Shown piece by piece: positions 17,973-26,891 of a DNA stretch of 64,000 nt. Below the pieces are notes generated by a model, which saw only the letters and a program-made list of their open reading frames with translations, searched no databases and was not told the DNA's origin. The first letter of the stretch is position 1. Each line of letters starts with the position of its first letter. The stretch is from Rhodocyclales bacterium (GTDB taxonomy: Bacteria > Pseudomonadota > Gammaproteobacteria > Burkholderiales > Rhodocyclaceae). The DNA is taken from the NCBI GenBank assembly GCA_016235025.1, contig JACRMV010000001.1, forward strand, positions 1-64,000. The letters are read 5' to 3'. A program made the position numbers and the translations under genes.

Positions 17973-18391
17973 TCACGTCGTGCGCGGCTTCAAGGTGTCG
18001 ACCAGATGCGGCTTAAGGCCGTTGGCTTGCCGCGCATTGAGTATCGAGGTATCCGAGCTGCAAGTCTGGCAGCCAGCTTGCGCGTGTTTCAGTGGATTGC
18101 ACCTTCCGGTTTCATCTGCGTCGTGATGCGCACAATCTTCGCTGCGGTGACCGTTGGGTTGCGTCCGCTGCGCGGCAAGCCCATCTCGATCGCAGTTACG
18201 CTGCCTTTGCCGAACCTGGTGCGCCACGCAATTACCTGACATCGACTGTTTCTAACTGCCGCACAATCTCGTGATTGCCAACCCCATCGGCCGCAATCAG
18301 CACAATTCGCGCGCGCCGCACTGCGGGTATTCAGCGTCTGCGATCTCACGCGGCGCTTCAGTTACGCTCGTTGTTCATCGGTCAGTGTGAT
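17973..18391 (-). pseudogene. Decayed IS630-family transposase, N-terminal part
   Basis: Conceptual translation of the minus strand gives pieces of an IS630-type transposase in different frames: ITLTDEQRA followed directly by a stop (18391-18365), then SVTAIEMGLPRSGRNPTV, then SDTSILNARQANGLKPHL near the low-coordinate end. These align in order with the HTH and linker part of the family, where the usual phrases are TEEQR..L, GL..LPRSGRK and ANGLKPHLV. Several frameshifts and stops break it, and no DDE catalytic region follows, so it is a truncated and inactive remnant. No terminal inverted repeats were seen. Confidence 0.7.
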
Positions 18392-18553
18392 CGATCGTGG
18401 CAGCTTGGTTGATCATCTGCATCGAAGAAGGAATGCAAATATCACATCAGTACCATTCAATGGTTCAATCCATTCGCAAGCACTACACTAGCGTCCTGCC
18501 TGGATGCGCTGAAATTCGTCCGCCAGAGGAAAGCCGCAGTTGCTCCTGTCTAT

Positions 18554-19795
18554 TTAATCGCCCCATAAATCACCAGCGTCCAGCAGCAAACGATAGCGCG
18601 CTTCGTTGGCATCAAACTGTGCCTGGCTGGCTGCAAGGCGTGCTTCTATTGCCAGCCGACGCGCCTGGCTGAGGTCGCTGAACTGGCCTTCACCCAAACG
18701 CCAGGCGCGATCCAGCGCATCGGCATTGGTTTCCATGGCGTCGGCAACCGCCGTCAAGCGCTGCCACTGGTTGTAATTGCTCTGTGCTTGCCGCCACAGC
18801 GCGCGCAGTCCGGTTTCCAGCCGCGCCCGCACGGCGTTTTCGTGCGCAGCGGCGGCTTCAGCTGCGCTGCTTGCGACGCGTGCGCTGCCTGAACGTGCGC
18901 CGCCCGGCAGTGGAATCGAGAGTTGCAGGCCAAGCACACGTTCCTGGCCGTCGCGTTCGCGCGTGGTGAACAGGCCGAGCGTCGGATCGGGCAGCCGGTC
19001 GGCATCGGCGCGGCGGGCCAAAAGTCGGCTCTGGCGAGACGCCGCCTGCGCCAGTTGCAGCTCATGATCATGCGCGAGTATCCGTTCACGCCAGCTTTCG
19101 ATATTTCCTTCGAGTGCCTGCGGTGCTGCAGGGACATGTGCGGCAGGCAGTGGCAGGCCGGGAAAATGACGCATGAGTTCATCCGTCGCGAGGTCGGCGC
19201 GCAACTCGGCCTGGGCCAGTTGGGCCAGTGCCTGGTCGCGTTGCGCTTCCGCTTGACGCTGGTCGAGCAGTGCGGCATCACCGACATCGACACGCTTTTT
19301 CACAACGGCCGCCTGACGCGAAAGCAGCTCTGCCTGGCGGCGCCACTCGCTTGCCGCAGCGTGTTCACGCAACGGATCGAACCAGCTTTTGAGGAGCAGC
19401 CGCGCCGTTTGGCGCAGAGCCTGGCTGTGTGCCTGGCGTGCGGTTTCCATGACCAGTTCGCCGAGCGAGTCGTCGAGGGCCGCCTTGCCCGGCAGTCGCA
19501 TGCCGCTTTCCAGCCCGATTTCCTGCTCGCCGAAGGTCTGGTTGGAGAGTTTGTCGCGCCGGCGCTGGCTGCCGAGACGTAGCGTTGGCTCATACGGGCC
19601 GGCCTGCAGGCGCTCGCGCTCGCCTGCCGCGCCGGCAAGTCCGGCTTGTGCGGAAACGACATCGGGATGTACCTCGAGCGCTTTTCGCACCAGCGGCACC
19701 GGAGGCAGATCGGCATAGGCAGTGTTGTCTGCCCATGCCATGAACGGGCTGAGGGATAGCAGGGCGGAGAAGTGCAAGGCGGCAGTGATTTTCAT
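18554..19795 (-). CDS. TolC/CzcC-family outer membrane efflux factor
   Basis: 413 residues with an N-terminal signal peptide (hydrophobic stretch ending AWA) and the two-fold coiled-coil layout of outer membrane efflux proteins, rich in Ala, Arg, Gln and Glu. It should form the outer membrane channel of the tripartite metal pump encoded directly upstream. It is the last gene of the adaptor-pump-DUF3240-channel operon. The start is taken as the ATG at 19793-19795, four bases after the DUF3240 stop; an in-frame ATG at 19825 would overlap that gene. A stretch inside it at 19020-19046 matches the dispersed repeat. Confidence 0.88.
   Translation of the reverse strand: MKITAALHFSALLSLSPFMAWADNTAYADLPPVPLVRKALEVHPDVVSAQAGLAGAAGERERLQAGPYEPTLRLGSQRRRDKLSNQTFGEQEIGLESGMRLPGKAALDDSLGELVMETARQAHSQALRQTARLLLKSWFDPLREHAAASEWRRQAELLSRQAAVVKKRVDVGDAALLDQRQAEAQRDQALAQLAQAELRADLATDELMRHFPGLPLPAAHVPAAPQALEGNIESWRERILAHDHELQLAQAASRQSRLLARRADADRLPDPTLGLFTTRERDGQERVLGLQLSIPLPGGARSGSARVASSAAEAAAAHENAVRARLETGLRALWRQAQSNYNQWQRLTAVADAMETNADALDRAWRLGEGQFSDLSQARRLAIEARLAASQAQFDANEARYRLLLDAGDLWGD
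19020..19046 (+). repeat. Dispersed AAAAGTCGGC repeat, copy inside the efflux channel gene
   Basis: AAAAGTCGGC-TCTGGCGAGACG-CCGCC matches the repeat seen at 37307 (AAAAGTCGGC-GCTGACGAGACG-GCGAA) with a few changes. It lies within coding sequence on the opposite strand, so chance similarity is possible. Confidence 0.4.
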
Positions 19796-19799
19796 TGGT

Positions 19800-20117
19800 T
19801 CAGAGCCCAAGTGTTCCGGAATCAATCACCGGGGCGAGCCACCAGTCAATGACGGCGCCCGGCATCTTGTCGCGCAGTGAATTGATCAAACTCGTGGCGT
19901 GCTCCGCCTCGACCAGAATGTCGATGCGTGTTCGCGCGGTGCGGCCGCGCACCTGCTCGTTGGCGCTGGACATGTGTCCCGCCGTGCCGTGGCCATCGAC
20001 CGTGGTCGTAATGAAGGGCCGGCCGCCCTGCTCCGGATAGTGCAGCAGGAGGATGTCGATGACTTCTTCCTCGAGTGTTTGCGATAGCAGCAGCGTCAGG
20101 CAGAGGGTGGCACTCAT
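19800..20117 (-). CDS. DUF3240 family protein of a metal efflux operon
   Basis: 105 residues (MSATLCLTLLL...). It matches in size and context the DUF3240 proteins found within Czc/Cus-type RND operons of betaproteobacteria; the fold is thought to be a ferredoxin-like alpha/beta domain resembling PII-type proteins, but function is not known. Its ATG overlaps the pump stop codon (ATGA), and the next gene starts four bases after its stop, so it is tightly coupled on both sides. A metal-sensing or modulating role is an inference from position. Confidence 0.8.
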   Translation of the reverse strand: MSATLCLTLLLSQTLEEEVIDILLLHYPEQGGRPFITTTVDGHGTAGHMSSANEQVRGRTARTRIDILVEAEHATSLINSLRDKMPGAVIDWWLAPVIDSGTLGL

Positions 20118-23100
20118 GATTTTTTCTCCACGCCCCAGCGCCGATAGAGGATCGGCAGCACCACCAAGGTCAGCAAGGTTGACGTAACCAGGCCGCCAAC
20201 GACGACGATGGCCAGCGGCTTCTGGATTTCCGAGCCTGGCCCCGAGGCGAGCAGCAGCGGCACCAGGCCAAAGGCGGCGATGCTCGCGGTCATCAATACC
20301 GGCCGCAGGCGGCGCCGTGCACCTTCCACGACCACGCGCTCGATCGGCAGGCCCTGGGCATGCAACTGGTTGAAATGAGAGATCATGACCAGCCCGTTGA
20401 GTACCGCGATGCCGAGCAGGGCGATGAAGCCGACCGAGGCCGGCACGGAAAGGTACTCGCCGGTCAGCAGCAGGGCGAAAATACCGCCGACCAGGGCGAA
20501 AGGAATGTTGGCGAACACCAGCAGCGCCTGGCGCAGCGAACCCAGGGTGGTGAACAGGACATGGAAGATCAGTGCCAGCGCCACCGGCACCACCAGCAGC
20601 AGACGTTGCGCGGCGCGCTGCTGGTTCTCGAACTGGCCGCCCCATTCCAGGCGGTAGCCGGCCGGCAAGGGAATATCCTTTGTGATGCGCGCCTTGGCTT
20701 CCTCGACAAAACCGACCAGATCGCGTCCCTGCACATTGGCCTGCACGGTGGCGAGGCGGGCGCCATCCTGATGCTCGATCTTGACCGGCCCGGTAGTTCG
20801 CGTCAGGCGTGCTACCGCCGAGAGTGGAATGCTTCCACCCGCTGAGAGAGGAAGCTGCAAGCGGGAGAAGGCGGCGGGGGAGAGGCGAATTTCGTCGCCG
20901 CCACGCAGGGTGACCGGCGTCCGCCGGCCGCCTTCGAGGACCAGCCCCGCGCGCTCGCCTTCGAGCTGCATGCGCAGGGTGCCGGCAATTTCCTCGACGC
21001 TGAGTCCGACACGACCGGCAGCGAGACGGTCGATCTCCACGGCGAAATACTGCACGCCTTCGTTCTTCGTGGTCAGCACGTCCTCGGCGCCGGAAAGGGT
21101 TTTGACCAAGGCGGCGATCTGTGCCGCCAGGCGATTGAGCTCGCCCAGTTCCGGGCCATAAATCTTGATCGCCAGATCGCCACGGGTGCCGGTCAGCATT
21201 TCCGCAACCCGCATTTCGATCGGCTGGGTAAAGTTGATGTCGCGCCCCGGAAAGTCGGCCATCACCTTGCGGATTTCTTCCGTCAGCCAGGCCTTGTCCT
21301 GGCGCCGCCACTCGTCATGCGGCGCCAGCACCAGAAAGGTGTCGGTGTCCTCCAGCCCCATCGGATCGAGGCCGAGTTCATCGGCGCCGGTGCGGGCGAT
21401 GATGCTCTTGACTTCGGGAACATGCTTCAGGATCGCCTGCTGTGCGGTAAGGTCTTCGGCAATGCTGGTGGTGGGTTCGATCGATGGCAACTTGACGACC
21501 TGCATCAGGATGTCGCCCTCGTCCAGCGTCGGCATGAAGGCCTTGCCGATAAATGGAAAGGCGATCATGGCTGCGGCCAGTGTGATCAGTGCGCCGACGA
21601 TGACACGGCGCGGGTTGGCCAGCGCGCGCGTCAGCAGCGGGGTATAGAAGGCCAGCGATTTTCTCTGCAACCAGGGCTCATGGGCGCCGTCGCTAACCTT
21701 GATCAGCAGCGAGGCCAGCACCGGGATCACGGTCAGCGCCAGCAACAGCGAAGTCGATAAGGCAAAAACGATGGTCAGCGCAACCGGCACGAAGAGCTTG
21801 CCCTCCAGCCCCTGCAGCGTCAGCAGCGGCAGGAAGACGATGATGATGATGGCCATGCCGGCGACCATCGGCGTCGCCACTTCGCGCGAGGAGCGGTAAA
21901 TACGATGCAACAGCGGCAGCTGTGCCGTGCTGCTGGCGCTGGTGAGATGGCTTTCGATATTTTCGACGACAACGACAGCGGCATCGACCAGCATGCCGAT
22001 GGCAATCGCCAGGCCGCCCAGGCTCATCAGGTTGGCGCTCATGCCGAATAGCCGCATCAGGATGAAAGTGACCAGCGCCGTCAGTGGCAGAATGGCGGCC
22101 ACCACCAGCGCGGCACGCAGATTGCCGAGGAAGGCCAGCAGCAGGATCACGACCAGCACGGTGGCTTCGAGCAGGGCACGCGCCACGGTGCCGACGGCGC
22201 GATCGACCAGCGCGCCACGATCGTAGAAAATCTTCGTCGTGACGCCGGGCGGCAGTGTCGGTGCAATTTCGGCGAGTCGATGGCGCGCGCTGTCGACGAT
22301 CTGGCGGGCATTGGCGCCGCGCAAGCCCATCACCAGTCCTTCGACCGCTTCGCCCTTGCCATCCTGGGTGACGAAACCGTAGCGGGTCAGGTGGCCGATG
22401 ACCACCTGCGCCACGTCGCCGACCCTGACGAGGCCGCCGGCATCATTCCTGATGACGATCGCCGCCAGGTCGTCGAGACTTTTTGCGCTGCCTTCGATGC
22501 GCACCAGCCAGGATTCCTCGCCTTCTGTCAGACGGCCGCCGCCTTCATTGCGGTTGTTGGCTTCGATCGCCTGCCGCAGGTCGGCCAGCGTCAATTTACG
22601 GCTCTTGAGCGCGACGAGATCAGGGCGAACTTCGAAGGTGCGGACATAACCGCCCAGCGTGTTGACGTCGGCGACACCGGGCAGGGTACGCAGCTGCGGG
22701 CGGATGACCCAGTCGAGCAGGCTGCGTTTTTCACTGAGCGACAGATCGCCCTCAATGGTGAACATCAGCACGTCGCTCAGCGGCGTGGAGATCGGGGCCA
22801 GGCCGCCGCTGACGCCGTTGGGCAAATCCGCCATGGCGGCGGCAAGTCGCTCGCTGACCTGCTGGCGCGCCCAGTAAAGGTCAGTGCCTTCGGCGAAGTC
22901 CAGCGTGATGTCGGCAATGCCGTATTTGGCCATCGCCCGCAGGATGGTTTTGTGCGGTATGCCGAGCAGTTCCAGTTCGAGAGGGGTGACCACGCGGCTT
23001 TCGACTTCGGCCGGCGTCATCCCCGGCGCCTTCATGATGATCTTGACCTGGGTCGGCGAAATGTCCGGGAAGGCGTCGATCGGCAATTCGCGAAAGGCAG

Positions 23101-23185
23101 CGATACCGGCCAAGGCGATCAGCGCGGTGGCGATGATGACCAGCAAGCGTTGCGACAGCGAGAATTCAATCAGGCGGGCGAACAT
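20114..23185 (-). CDS. Heavy-metal RND efflux pump, CzcA/CusA family
   Basis: 1023 residues with the standard HME-RND layout: N-terminal membrane segment, large periplasmic loop, six-helix bundle (~330-530), second periplasmic loop and final bundle. Metal-RND features are the opening MFARLIEFSLSQRLLV, FPDISPTQVKI, and PGVADVNTLGG. The helix-4 motif reads AIAIGMLVDAAVVVVEN, which resembles the CusA (Cu/Ag) form rather than the DFGxxxDGAV form of CzcA (Co/Zn/Cd). The transported ion is therefore uncertain. Its ATG overlaps the adaptor stop codon. Confidence 0.93.
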   Translation of the reverse strand: MFARLIEFSLSQRLLVIIATALIALAGIAAFRELPIDAFPDISPTQVKIIMKAPGMTPAEVESRVVTPLELELLGIPHKTILRAMAKYGIADITLDFAEGTDLYWARQQVSERLAAAMADLPNGVSGGLAPISTPLSDVLMFTIEGDLSLSEKRSLLDWVIRPQLRTLPGVADVNTLGGYVRTFEVRPDLVALKSRKLTLADLRQAIEANNRNEGGGRLTEGEESWLVRIEGSAKSLDDLAAIVIRNDAGGLVRVGDVAQVVIGHLTRYGFVTQDGKGEAVEGLVMGLRGANARQIVDSARHRLAEIAPTLPPGVTTKIFYDRGALVDRAVGTVARALLEATVLVVILLLAFLGNLRAALVVAAILPLTALVTFILMRLFGMSANLMSLGGLAIAIGMLVDAAVVVVENIESHLTSASSTAQLPLLHRIYRSSREVATPMVAGMAIIIIVFLPLLTLQGLEGKLFVPVALTIVFALSTSLLLALTVIPVLASLLIKVSDGAHEPWLQRKSLAFYTPLLTRALANPRRVIVGALITLAAAMIAFPFIGKAFMPTLDEGDILMQVVKLPSIEPTTSIAEDLTAQQAILKHVPEVKSIIARTGADELGLDPMGLEDTDTFLVLAPHDEWRRQDKAWLTEEIRKVMADFPGRDINFTQPIEMRVAEMLTGTRGDLAIKIYGPELGELNRLAAQIAALVKTLSGAEDVLTTKNEGVQYFAVEIDRLAAGRVGLSVEEIAGTLRMQLEGERAGLVLEGGRRTPVTLRGGDEIRLSPAAFSRLQLPLSAGGSIPLSAVARLTRTTGPVKIEHQDGARLATVQANVQGRDLVGFVEEAKARITKDIPLPAGYRLEWGGQFENQQRAAQRLLLVVPVALALIFHVLFTTLGSLRQALLVFANIPFALVGGIFALLLTGEYLSVPASVGFIALLGIAVLNGLVMISHFNQLHAQGLPIERVVVEGARRRLRPVLMTASIAAFGLVPLLLASGPGSEIQKPLAIVVVGGLVTSTLLTLVVLPILYRRWGVEKKS

Positions 23186-24282
23186 CACTTGCCTTCCGCT
23201 TTGCCGATTCCCAGCCAGGCGGCCTTGATCGCGGCCACGCCCTTGGTGGCGATGGCCATGTCGCCACGCAAGCCCTGGCCGGAAATGCGCAGGCTCTGAT
23301 CGGCTTCTTCAAGCACGGTCACGGCGTGGGGCACGAAGCCGTCCTTGCTGTCGAGGAAGACCCAACGGGCGCCTTCATGTCGCACCAGTGCCGCAGTCGG
23401 GATCCGATAGTCATTGCTGGCGCGTTTGGTCGAAGCGACGGTAACTTCCAGCGTCTGTGAGGGTTTGACGCAATCCTGCGCTTTTGCCAGTTCTGCTCGT
23501 ATCAGCACCGACTGGCTGCCGGGTGTCAGATGCGGGGCGATGACCGTGATGCGGGCGGTCGCGGCGCAGCCGGGAATCGTGACGGCATCGCCGACGCTGA
23601 GCGTAGCGGCTTCGCTGGCACTGGCCTGCAGTTCCAGCCAGAGGACATCGAGGCGGCCCAATTTCACCAGGACGGCGCCAGCCTCGGCACGCATGCCCGG
23701 TTCGGCCATCGCTTCCAGCACGGTGCCGGCAAAGGGTGCAACCAGGGTGGCACGTCCGGCCACCTTGCCGGCTGCTGGAACCGGCAGACCGGCCAGCGCC
23801 AGCGATTGCCGGCGCTCGGCGAGCATGACCTGGGCTTCTTCGTGCGCGGCGCGGGTGGCGGCGAGACGGCTTTGCGGAATGATGCCATCGGCAAACAGGG
23901 ATTCATCACGCTTCAGCGACTCGGCGGCGAGACGCGCGCGTGAGGCATTGATCGCGTAATCGCGTTGCGCCTCGAGCAGGGGCGTGCCTTGCAGTTGAAC
24001 CAGAGGCTGGCCTTTCTTCACCGTATCGCCATAGCCGACTTTTACAGCGGAGACAATGCCGCCGAGCGGCGCGGTGATGACCTCGATCCGCGAGGGCGGA
24101 ATCTTCACCTGCGCCGGCAGGCGTCGCGCATTGCTGGCGGTCAGCGTAGCCAGCGGCTGGCTGACGATGGCCAGCGCACGGCGTTGTTCTGGGGTGAAAG
24201 GAAGCGCCTGTTCTGCGGCTGAAACGGAAGATAGCGTCAGCGACAAGAGCAGGGCAAACAGGGGGGTGGGTTTTCGGCTCAT
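23185..24282 (-). CDS. RND efflux periplasmic adaptor (CzcB/CusB-like)
   Basis: 365 residues. It has a signal peptide (LFALLLSLTLSSVSAAEQ), a split biotinyl-lipoyl domain (ITAPLGGIVSAVKVGYGDTVKKGQPL and ATLVAPFAGTVLEAMAEPG), an alpha-helical hairpin between them, and a beta-barrel region. It links the inner-membrane pump with the outer-membrane channel in the periplasm. It is the first gene of the four-gene operon; a possible operator lies 24-40 bases upstream (24306-24322). Confidence 0.92.
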   Translation of the reverse strand: MSRKPTPLFALLLSLTLSSVSAAEQALPFTPEQRRALAIVSQPLATLTASNARRLPAQVKIPPSRIEVITAPLGGIVSAVKVGYGDTVKKGQPLVQLQGTPLLEAQRDYAINASRARLAAESLKRDESLFADGIIPQSRLAATRAAHEEAQVMLAERRQSLALAGLPVPAAGKVAGRATLVAPFAGTVLEAMAEPGMRAEAGAVLVKLGRLDVLWLELQASASEAATLSVGDAVTIPGCAATARITVIAPHLTPGSQSVLIRAELAKAQDCVKPSQTLEVTVASTKRASNDYRIPTAALVRHEGARWVFLDSKDGFVPHAVTVLEEADQSLRISGQGLRGDMAIATKGVAAIKAAWLGIGKAEGK

Positions 24283-24305
24283 GGGAGAAGTGTAAGGTTT
24301 GCCGG

Positions 24306-24322
24306 CTTAACATCGTCTTAAG
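24306..24322 (+). promoter_or_regulatory. Direct repeat resembling a PmrA/QseB-type operator
   Basis: CTTAA (24306-24310) and CTTAAG (24317-24322) are direct repeats with an 11-base period. On the other strand the site reads CTTAAG-N5-GTTAAG. This matches the layout of boxes bound by OmpR-family regulators such as PmrA/QseB. It lies in the divergent gap between the metal efflux operon and ovoA, closer to the efflux adaptor. Confidence 0.45.
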
Positions 24323-24375
24323 AAACCAGCGGACAGGTGAATCGGTCTGTGATCATGTCCCCTGGCGCGGGAGCG

Positions 24376-24381
24376 TATACT
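24376..24381 (+). promoter_or_regulatory. Possible -10 element upstream of ovoA
   Basis: TATACT about 47 bases before the ovoA start. No good -35 hexamer stands at the right distance, so the site is weak or needs an activator. Confidence 0.25.
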
Positions 24382-24427
24382 TTCGAAACAAGTCTGTGTA
24401 CCTTGCTGACGTAAAAAAGAGGAGGGA

Positions 24428-26845
24428 ATGATGCTAATCCAGAACGCCAAGACAGTACTGACTCAGGATGAACCCTGGCGCGCCAATTTGCGCGGCGACA
24501 TGGATGCCGTATTAAACAAGGCGCGCGAGGCGACCTGGTGGACCGGAAAGATTCCGGCCGAATGTCCTGGCCGGGAAGGCGAGGGCATCTTGACGTCATT
24601 GCCGCTGCCCAATCTTGCCACTTGCACGCGGCAGGAGGTGCAGGATTATTTCGACAACGGCTGGACCCTGACCGAGACTCTGTTTGCCGGGCTCAGGGGC
24701 GAAGAGGCGTTTTTCCGCCCGCCGTATCATGGCCTGCGCCATCCGATGATTTTCTATTTCTGTCATCCGGTGGCGTTTTATATCAACAAGCTGCGTGTCG
24801 CTGGCCTGATCGCGCAGCCGTTGAATCCCTATTTCGAGAAGCTGTTCGAGGTCGGGGTCGATGAGATGCGCTGGGACGACATGTCGAAGAACGAGATGCT
24901 CTGGCCGAGCGTGAGCGAGGTGCATGCCTACCGGTGCGCCGTTCATGCAGCGGTGAGCGGCGTGATTGCGACCCATCCGGGGCTGGCCGCAGGGCATCCG
25001 CCGATTACCGCGAATGATCCGCTGTGGGCCCTGTTCATGGGCTTCGAGCATGAGCGGATTCATATCGAGACATCGGCCGTGTTGATTCATGAGTTACCGC
25101 TCGACCTGGTGCAGCGGCCCGCCGCCTGGCCGGCGCTGCATCCTTCGGCAACGACAGGGAAAGTCGGCGCCAGCGCCACGGCGCTACGGCCGCGTCCTGG
25201 CGTGGATTACCCGCTGCCGGAACTACGTGATGTGGCCGCCACCCGCGTTACCCTGGGCAAGCCGCAGGATTGGCCTTCGTATGGCTGGGACAACGAGTAC
25301 GGCTCGCGCAGTGTTCGCGTCGAAGCGTTTCGCGCGGGCACGCGGCTGGTCAGCAATGGCGAATTCCACGAGTTCGTCGCCGCCGGCGGTTATCGCGAGG
25401 AACGCTACTGGTCGGCTGCCGGCTGGGCCTGGCGCCGTTACCGCAACCTCAAATGGCCGACCTTCTGGGTGCCCAATGGCCCTGAGGGCTCGCATCTCTA
25501 CAAATTGCGCACCTTGTTCGAAGTAATCGATATGCCGTGGAACTGGCCGGCCGAGGTCAATGGCCATGAAGCCCGCGCCTACTGTTCATGGAAGTCGGAG
25601 CGGGAAGGCAAGAGCTACCGCTTGCCGACCGAGAACGAACACCATGCGCTGCGTAATCCGGTGCACGATGTTGTCGACGATCTTGCACTGCAATGCGATG
25701 GCGCGGCTTTCCGCAACCGGGGCATCAATCTCAATCTGGCGTATGGCTCATCCAGCCCGGTCGATGCGGGGTGCGTCACCGCCGCCGGATTCCAGGACGT
25801 GTTCGGCAATCTCTGGCAATGGCTGGAAGATGATTTCAATCCGCTGCCCGGCAGTGAAGTGCATCCCTACTATGACGACTTCAGCAGCCCGTGTTACGAC
25901 GGACAGCACCAGATGATTCTCGGCGGCTCATGGGTGTCCACGGGAGAGGAAGCCGGGCCGTGGGCGCGTTTCCATTTCCGTTCGCATTTCTTCCAGCATG
26001 CCGGTTTCCGGCTGGTTGAGGCGAGTCACGATGGCGGCGCCGTGCATCTTGACGGAGCGGATGCAGCGCATCAGGTGTATGAAGACCGGCAGATGGCCAA
26101 TGACTATATGCTGTTGCACTACGGCGCGAAAGCCGACCAGATGCCCCATGCCTTCGGTCCGCAGGAGGCGACCGAATTTCCGCTGCGCTGTGCGCGCTGG
26201 TTGCTGGAAGGTGCGCGCGAATTTTGCGCCGGCACGGAGCGTGCGATCGATATCGGTTGTGCTGTCGGCCGCGCTACCTTCGAACTGGCGCGCGGCTATC
26301 GCGAGGTGACCGGAGTTGATCTCTCGGCGGCCTTCATCGAGGCCGGGCAGGCGCTGAAGCGCGACGGCCGTCTCGACTATTTTCGCAAGGACGAGGGTGA
26401 TCTGGGGGCCACGCTGACAGCGGCAATCGATCCGGCCATCGACCGTCGCCGTGTGACCTTTCGCCAGGCCGATGCCTGCTCGCTGCCGGCGGAATGGGTG
26501 GATTTCGATGCGGTGCTGATGGCCAATCTGCTGTGCCGGCTACCGAGCCCGAAATCGCTGCTTGGACGCCTGGGCGGGCCGCGCGGCCTGGTCAGGGTGG
26601 GCGGTCTGGTGGCGCTGTTCTCGCCCTATAGCTGGCTGGAGCAATTCACGCCGCATGGCGCCTGGCTGGGCGGTTATGTGAAAGATGGCAAGGAAATCCG
26701 CAGCGCCGAAGTGTTGCGCGAATTTTTACAAAATGAAGGCTTTGTCCTGCGGCGCGAAGATGAAGTTCCGCTGGTGATCAGAGAGCACCAGCGGAAGTAT
26801 CAGTACATCGTCACCCACGCCATGTTGTGGCAGCGGGAGGCGTAA
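24428..26845 (+). CDS. ovoA: OvoA: 5-histidylcysteine sulfoxide synthase fused to methyltransferase
   Basis: 805 residues with the full OvoA architecture. Residues ~30-225 are a DinB-like iron domain; two iron-ligand candidates are His208 and His212 in FEHERIHIE, with further His at ~105-113. Residues ~255-555 form a formylglycine-generating-enzyme-like domain (VFGNLWQWLEDDF, ILGGSW, FRSHFFQHAGFRL). The C-terminal ~200 residues are a SAM methyltransferase (AIDIGCAVGRATFELARGY, TGVDLSAAF). The enzyme joins cysteine to histidine with oxygen and methylates the product toward ovothiol A. ATG 24428 and 24431 are both possible. A terminator follows. It is divergent from the metal efflux operon. Confidence 0.95.
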   Translation: MMLIQNAKTVLTQDEPWRANLRGDMDAVLNKAREATWWTGKIPAECPGREGEGILTSLPLPNLATCTRQEVQDYFDNGWTLTETLFAGLRGEEAFFRPPYHGLRHPMIFYFCHPVAFYINKLRVAGLIAQPLNPYFEKLFEVGVDEMRWDDMSKNEMLWPSVSEVHAYRCAVHAAVSGVIATHPGLAAGHPPITANDPLWALFMGFEHERIHIETSAVLIHELPLDLVQRPAAWPALHPSATTGKVGASATALRPRPGVDYPLPELRDVAATRVTLGKPQDWPSYGWDNEYGSRSVRVEAFRAGTRLVSNGEFHEFVAAGGYREERYWSAAGWAWRRYRNLKWPTFWVPNGPEGSHLYKLRTLFEVIDMPWNWPAEVNGHEARAYCSWKSEREGKSYRLPTENEHHALRNPVHDVVDDLALQCDGAAFRNRGINLNLAYGSSSPVDAGCVTAAGFQDVFGNLWQWLEDDFNPLPGSEVHPYYDDFSSPCYDGQHQMILGGSWVSTGEEAGPWARFHFRSHFFQHAGFRLVEASHDGGAVHLDGADAAHQVYEDRQMANDYMLLHYGAKADQMPHAFGPQEATEFPLRCARWLLEGAREFCAGTERAIDIGCAVGRATFELARGYREVTGVDLSAAFIEAGQALKRDGRLDYFRKDEGDLGATLTAAIDPAIDRRRVTFRQADACSLPAEWVDFDAVLMANLLCRLPSPKSLLGRLGGPRGLVRVGGLVALFSPYSWLEQFTPHGAWLGGYVKDGKEIRSAEVLREFLQNEGFVLRREDEVPLVIREHQRKYQYIVTHAMLWQREA
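25159..25185 (+). repeat. Dispersed repeat-like segment inside ovoA
   Basis: GAAAGTCGGCGCCAGCGCCACGGCGCT matches the core of the dispersed repeat. It encodes part of the linker between the DinB-like and the formylglycine-enzyme-like domains, a place that tolerates insertion. Confidence 0.4.
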
Positions 26846-26852
26846 CCCACTT

Positions 26853-26887
26853 AACGGCGCGCGATGTGACGCGCGCCGTTGTTGTGA
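26853..26887 (+). terminator. Terminator between ovoA and the convergent gene
   Basis: Perfect 11-bp stem AACGGCGCGCG (26853-26863) / CGCGCGCCGTT (26870-26880) with a 6-base loop and a TGTTGT tail. It lies between two convergent genes and may act in both directions. Confidence 0.75.
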
Positions 26888-26891
26888 GCAA

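Noticed and set aside
17868-18239. 123-codon plus-strand frame after the H1-like gene
   Set aside because: It starts inside the terminator and lies opposite the IS630 remnant, whose conserved phrases on the minus strand explain the sequence better.
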